DNA from: RGIG7179 sp051893555
GTDB taxonomy: Bacteria > Bacillota > Clostridia > Peptostreptococcales > Anaerovoracaceae
Length of the DNA stretch: 64,000 bases
Assembly (NCBI GenBank): GCA_051893555.1
Contig: JBJFHL010000004.1
Location: 1 to 64,000 of the forward strand
Direction: 5' to 3'
The position numbers and the translations under genes are program-made. How positions within the stretch are numbered: position 1 is the stretch's first letter; each line of letters begins with the position of its first letter. Below are positions 61,271-64,000 of the stretch, in pieces. The notes under the pieces were generated by a model. It did not search any database. It saw nothing but the letters and a program-made list of their open reading frames with translations, and was not told where the DNA came from.

Positions 61271-62272
61271 ATGATCGCAGTATTAAAGAAAGAAACGACG
61301 GACAAGCAGCTGCACGACCTGATCGACTGGCTGGAGTCCATGGATCTGAAAGTACATCTTTCCAAGGGAGATTACACCACCATCGTGGGGTTGGTTGGAG
61401 ATACATCAAACATTGACCGGGAACTGCTGGAAAGCCTGGACATCGTGGAATCGGTGAAGACCATTTCGGAGCCGTTCAAGAAGGCCAACCGGAAATTTCA
61501 CCCGAAGGACACCGTGGTGGACGTGGGCGGCGTGAAAGTCGGCGGCGGAAATTTCGCGGTGATGGCAGGACCTTGTTCGGTGGAAACGCCGGAACAGATC
61601 GAAGAAGTGGCCCGGGGCGTGAAAGAGGCGGGCGCGTCGATTTTGCGGGGTGGAGCGTTTAAGCCGAGAACCTCGCCGTATGATTTCCAGGGATTGAAGC
61701 ATGAAGGCATCGAACTGCTGGAGCATGCCAAGGAGCACACGGGCCTTCCAATCGTGACGGAGATCATGAACCCGAACCATCTGCCGATGTTTGAGCACGT
61801 GGATCTGATCCAGGTGGGCGCGCGGAACATGCAGAATTTCGAGCTGCTGAAGGAACTGGGAAAGATCGACAAGCCGATTTTGCTGAAGCGGGGCATGGCC
61901 AACACCATCAAGGAGTGGCTCATGAGTGCGGAATACATCATGGCCGGCGGCAACGAAAACATCATTTTATGTGAGCGGGGCATCCGGACTTTCGAGACAT
62001 ATACGAGAAATACGCTGGATCTTTCGGCGATTCCTGTGCTGAAGGAACTGACCCATCTGCCGGTCATCGTGGATCCGAGTCATGCCACGGGGGTGGCGCG
62101 GTATGTGAAGCCGATGGCGCTGGCGGCGGTGGCTGCGGGAGCCGACGGGCTGATGATCGAGGTGCACAACAATCCGTCCAAGGCCCTTTGCGACGGGGCC
62201 CAGTCTCTGACGCCGGCACAGTTTGCTGACGTAATGGCGGGCGTGCATCAGCTTCGTGAGGTGATGAAATGA
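61271..62272 (+). CDS. aroF: 3-deoxy-7-phosphoheptulonate synthase (type I-beta with N-terminal regulatory domain)
   Basis: A 333-residue DAHP synthase, first step of aromatic amino-acid synthesis. Residues 1-70 form the ferredoxin-like/ACT-like domain known from Thermotoga for feedback control; the catalytic barrel has AGPCSVETPEQI, RGGAFKPRTSPYDFQG, LKRGMANTIKEWL and DPSHATG. ATG 61271 follows AAAGGAG. It overlaps tyrA by 4 bases. Confidence 0.95.
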   Translation: MIAVLKKETTDKQLHDLIDWLESMDLKVHLSKGDYTTIVGLVGDTSNIDRELLESLDIVESVKTISEPFKKANRKFHPKDTVVDVGGVKVGGGNFAVMAGPCSVETPEQIEEVARGVKEAGASILRGGAFKPRTSPYDFQGLKHEGIELLEHAKEHTGLPIVTEIMNPNHLPMFEHVDLIQVGARNMQNFELLKELGKIDKPILLKRGMANTIKEWLMSAEYIMAGGNENIILCERGIRTFETYTRNTLDLSAIPVLKELTHLPVIVDPSHATGVARYVKPMALAAVAAGADGLMIEVHNNPSKALCDGAQSLTPAQFADVMAGVHQLREVMK

Positions 62273-63147
62273 CAGAGACAGACAAAACACAGGAAATGAC
62301 CGTCGGCGTGGTAGGTCTGGGGCTCATCGGCGGTTCGGTGGCCAAGGCATATAAGGCGGCAGGCTATCGGGTGCTGGGTGCGGACCGGGATGCGAAAATT
62401 CTGGGTTTTGCCCGGCTGGCTGGAGTCATCGACGAGGTGCTGGAGCCGGAGCTTAACCTGGGACAATGTGATCTGGTGTTTCTGGCCGCCTATCCGGGTG
62501 CCGTCATAGAATATGTAAAGGCAAACGCCGGCCGGTTCAATAAGGATGGGCTGGTCATGGATTGCTGCGGCGTGAAGAAGGCGGTCTGCGAGGCCTGCTT
62601 CCCGGTGGCCGAGGAATACGGGTTTACCTTTGTGGGCGGTCATCCCATGGCAGGCACCGAGCGGTCAGGGCTCAAAGTCTCCCGTGCCGATCTCTTTCAG
62701 GGGGCGTCCATGGTGGTGGTTCCGCCGGTGTTCGACGACATCCGGCTGCTGGCCCGGGTGAAGGAGGCGCTGAAGCCCATGGGGTTTGCCCGGTTCAAAA
62801 TCACCCGTGCAGACCATCATGACCAGATGATCGCGTACACCTCCCAGCTGTCCCATATCGCGTCCAACGCTTTCGTCAAGAGTCCGTCGGCGCTGGAGGA
62901 AGAGGGCTACAGCGGCGGCAGCTTCCGGGATCTGACCCGGGTGGCTTATCTGAATGAAACGATGTGGACCGAGCTGTTCATGTATAATAAGGAAGCGCTT
63001 CTGACGGAACTGGATATTTTGCTGGGAAGCCTGCAGGAATACCGGGACGCTATCGCCGCGGAAGACCGGGAGACCTTGGAGCAGCTTCTGCGGGACGGCC
63101 GGGAGCGCAAAGAAGAACTGGAGAAGAAACGACCGGAGAAAAAATAA
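62269..63147 (+). CDS. tyrA: Prephenate dehydrogenase
   Basis: A 292-residue enzyme oxidising prephenate to 4-hydroxyphenylpyruvate for tyrosine. NAD loop GVVGLGLIGGSVAKAY, substrate motif GGHPMAGTERSGL and DHHDQMIAYTSQLSHI are standard. There is no fused chorismate mutase and no ACT domain, and it ends in a charged tail (ERKEELEKKRPEKK). It overlaps aroF by 4 bases (ATGA). Confidence 0.93.
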   Translation: MTETDKTQEMTVGVVGLGLIGGSVAKAYKAAGYRVLGADRDAKILGFARLAGVIDEVLEPELNLGQCDLVFLAAYPGAVIEYVKANAGRFNKDGLVMDCCGVKKAVCEACFPVAEEYGFTFVGGHPMAGTERSGLKVSRADLFQGASMVVVPPVFDDIRLLARVKEALKPMGFARFKITRADHHDQMIAYTSQLSHIASNAFVKSPSALEEEGYSGGSFRDLTRVAYLNETMWTELFMYNKEALLTELDILLGSLQEYRDAIAAEDRETLEQLLRDGRERKEELEKKRPEKK

Positions 63148-64000
63148 TGAAAAAAACCATTCATGTAGATACAGCGCGTCCCTACGACGTGCACATCGGG
63201 GCAGGCCTGCTGGACAAACTTGCAGACCTGCTGCCGGAAAAAATCAGAACCGTGGCAGGCCGTGGCGGCAAGGCGGTTCTGCTGACGGATGAACATGTGG
63301 ATCCTTTGTATGGCGATCGTACGGCGCAAAATCTGTCCGCCCTGGGTTTTCAGGTGCTGCGGACGGTGGTGCCGGCGGGGGAAACGGCGAAAAGCGGAGA
63401 TTGCTATCTCCGCCAGCTTTCTTTCATGGCCGAAAATCATGTGTCCAGACAGGATGTGATTTTCGCCCTGGGAGGCGGTGTGGTTGGAGATCTTTCGGGA
63501 TTTCTGGCTGCGACCTATCAGCGGGGGATTCCTTTTGTGCAGCTTCCCACCACCCTGCTCTCCGCAGTGGATTCTTCGGTAGGTGGAAAGACGGCCATCA
63601 ACCTGCCGGAGGGAAAAAATCTGGTGGGAGCCTTTTATCAGCCTGCGGCGGTGATTATGGACACGGACACCCTGGATACGCTGGAACCATCGGTATTTGC
63701 CGATGGATGCGCAGAGGTGATCAAATACGGTATGATCTGGGATGCGGATCTTTATAATCGTCTTACAGAGAAGGTGCTGCCGGCATGCTGCAGCGACAAG
63801 GAACTGCTGGCGGAGATCATCGCAGCCTGCGTGGATATCAAGCGGCAGGTGGTGGTGCAGGATGAACTGGACAAGGGGCTGCGGAATCTGCTGAATTTCG
63901 GCCATACCATCGGCCATTCCATCGAAAAAAACAGCGGATTTGAAATTTCTCACGGCAGTGCGGTGGCCATGGGCATGGCCATGGTGACGAAAGCTGCAGA
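63147..64000 (+). CDS. aroB: 3-dehydroquinate synthase, 3' end outside the window
   Basis: The first 284 codons of a shikimate-pathway enzyme normally near 360. NAD-binding FALGGGVVGDLSGFLAATYQ, PTTLLSAVDSSVGGKTAIN, and the metal ligands in ADGCAEVIKYG and NFGHTIGHSIE are present. Its ATG overlaps the tyrA stop by one base (TAATG). Confidence 0.94.
   Translation, partial: MKKTIHVDTARPYDVHIGAGLLDKLADLLPEKIRTVAGRGGKAVLLTDEHVDPLYGDRTAQNLSALGFQVLRTVVPAGETAKSGDCYLRQLSFMAENHVSRQDVIFALGGGVVGDLSGFLAATYQRGIPFVQLPTTLLSAVDSSVGGKTAINLPEGKNLVGAFYQPAAVIMDTDTLDTLEPSVFADGCAEVIKYGMIWDADLYNRLTEKVLPACCSDKELLAEIIAACVDIKRQVVVQDELDKGLRNLLNFGHTIGHSIEKNSGFEISHGSAVAMGMAMVTKAA

Overview
The window reads as a chromosomal segment of a spore-forming, fermentative Firmicute of class Clostridia. 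Supporting signs are Firmicutes-type Shine-Dalgarno sites, a SleB/CwlJ-type cortex hydrolase fragment, a dnaE-pfkA gene pair, MgtE, GdhA, a NhaC-type antiporter, split transketolase and clostridial mobile-element genes. A family-level placement (Lachnospiraceae or Anaerovoracaceae relatives) is only a guess. By eye the left part (about 1-27.1 kb) is clearly richer in A+T than the part from about 27.2 kb to 55 kb.

Region 1 (about 0.2-21.2 kb) is a peptide-use locus. A promoter at 162-190 drives a PepV-like M20 peptidase, PepT and a MATE exporter, ending at a strong terminator. A convergent minus-strand pair (GntR/FCD regulator, then an M38 amidohydrolase) is divergent from a long plus-strand operon: TldD, TldE, a class-V aminotransferase-fold enzyme, an S9-like protein lacking its catalytic serine, an intact S9 peptidase, a complete Dpp/Opp-type ABC importer and a second M38 amidohydrolase. 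A decayed M29 aminopeptidase follows. Together they look like a system for importing and fully degrading unusual or modified peptides.

Region 2 (about 21.2-27.2 kb) holds a YitT-family protein, then a mobile-element end: a region-4 sigma-like protein, a roughly 300-nt noncoding segment with many nested stems, a 53-aa protein, a large serine recombinase and an AlbA-domain ATPase gene bracketed by 54-bp direct repeats. The element ends inside a SleB-like gene whose 3' part is not in this window, so the inserted DNA may extend left beyond position 1.

Region 3 (27.4-55.8 kb) is housekeeping: exo/endonuclease-phosphatase protein, PD-(D/E)XK-like protein, DnaE, PfkA, flavodoxin, Y-family polymerase, DUF308 protein, two FAD oxidoreductases, DeoR regulator, GAPDH, GpmI, AddA, GdhA, MgtE with a small upstream ORF, NnrD, MazF without a visible antitoxin, transketolase halves and a PrcB-like protein.

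Region 4 (56-64 kb) has tRNA-Ala(CGC), an ECF sigma/membrane-protein pair, a LysR regulator divergent from a NhaC antiporter, and an aromatic operon aroF-tyrA-aroB cut by the window end.

The most novel signals are noncoding: (i) three copies (42.5, 58.1 and 60.7 kb) of a 260-280 bp intergenic element built from same-stem hairpins at both ends with compensatory changes between copies; (ii) the structured segment at 23.3-23.6 kb in the recombination module; (iii) repeated short tandem duplications of gene 3' ends that copy the stop codon, often in frame.
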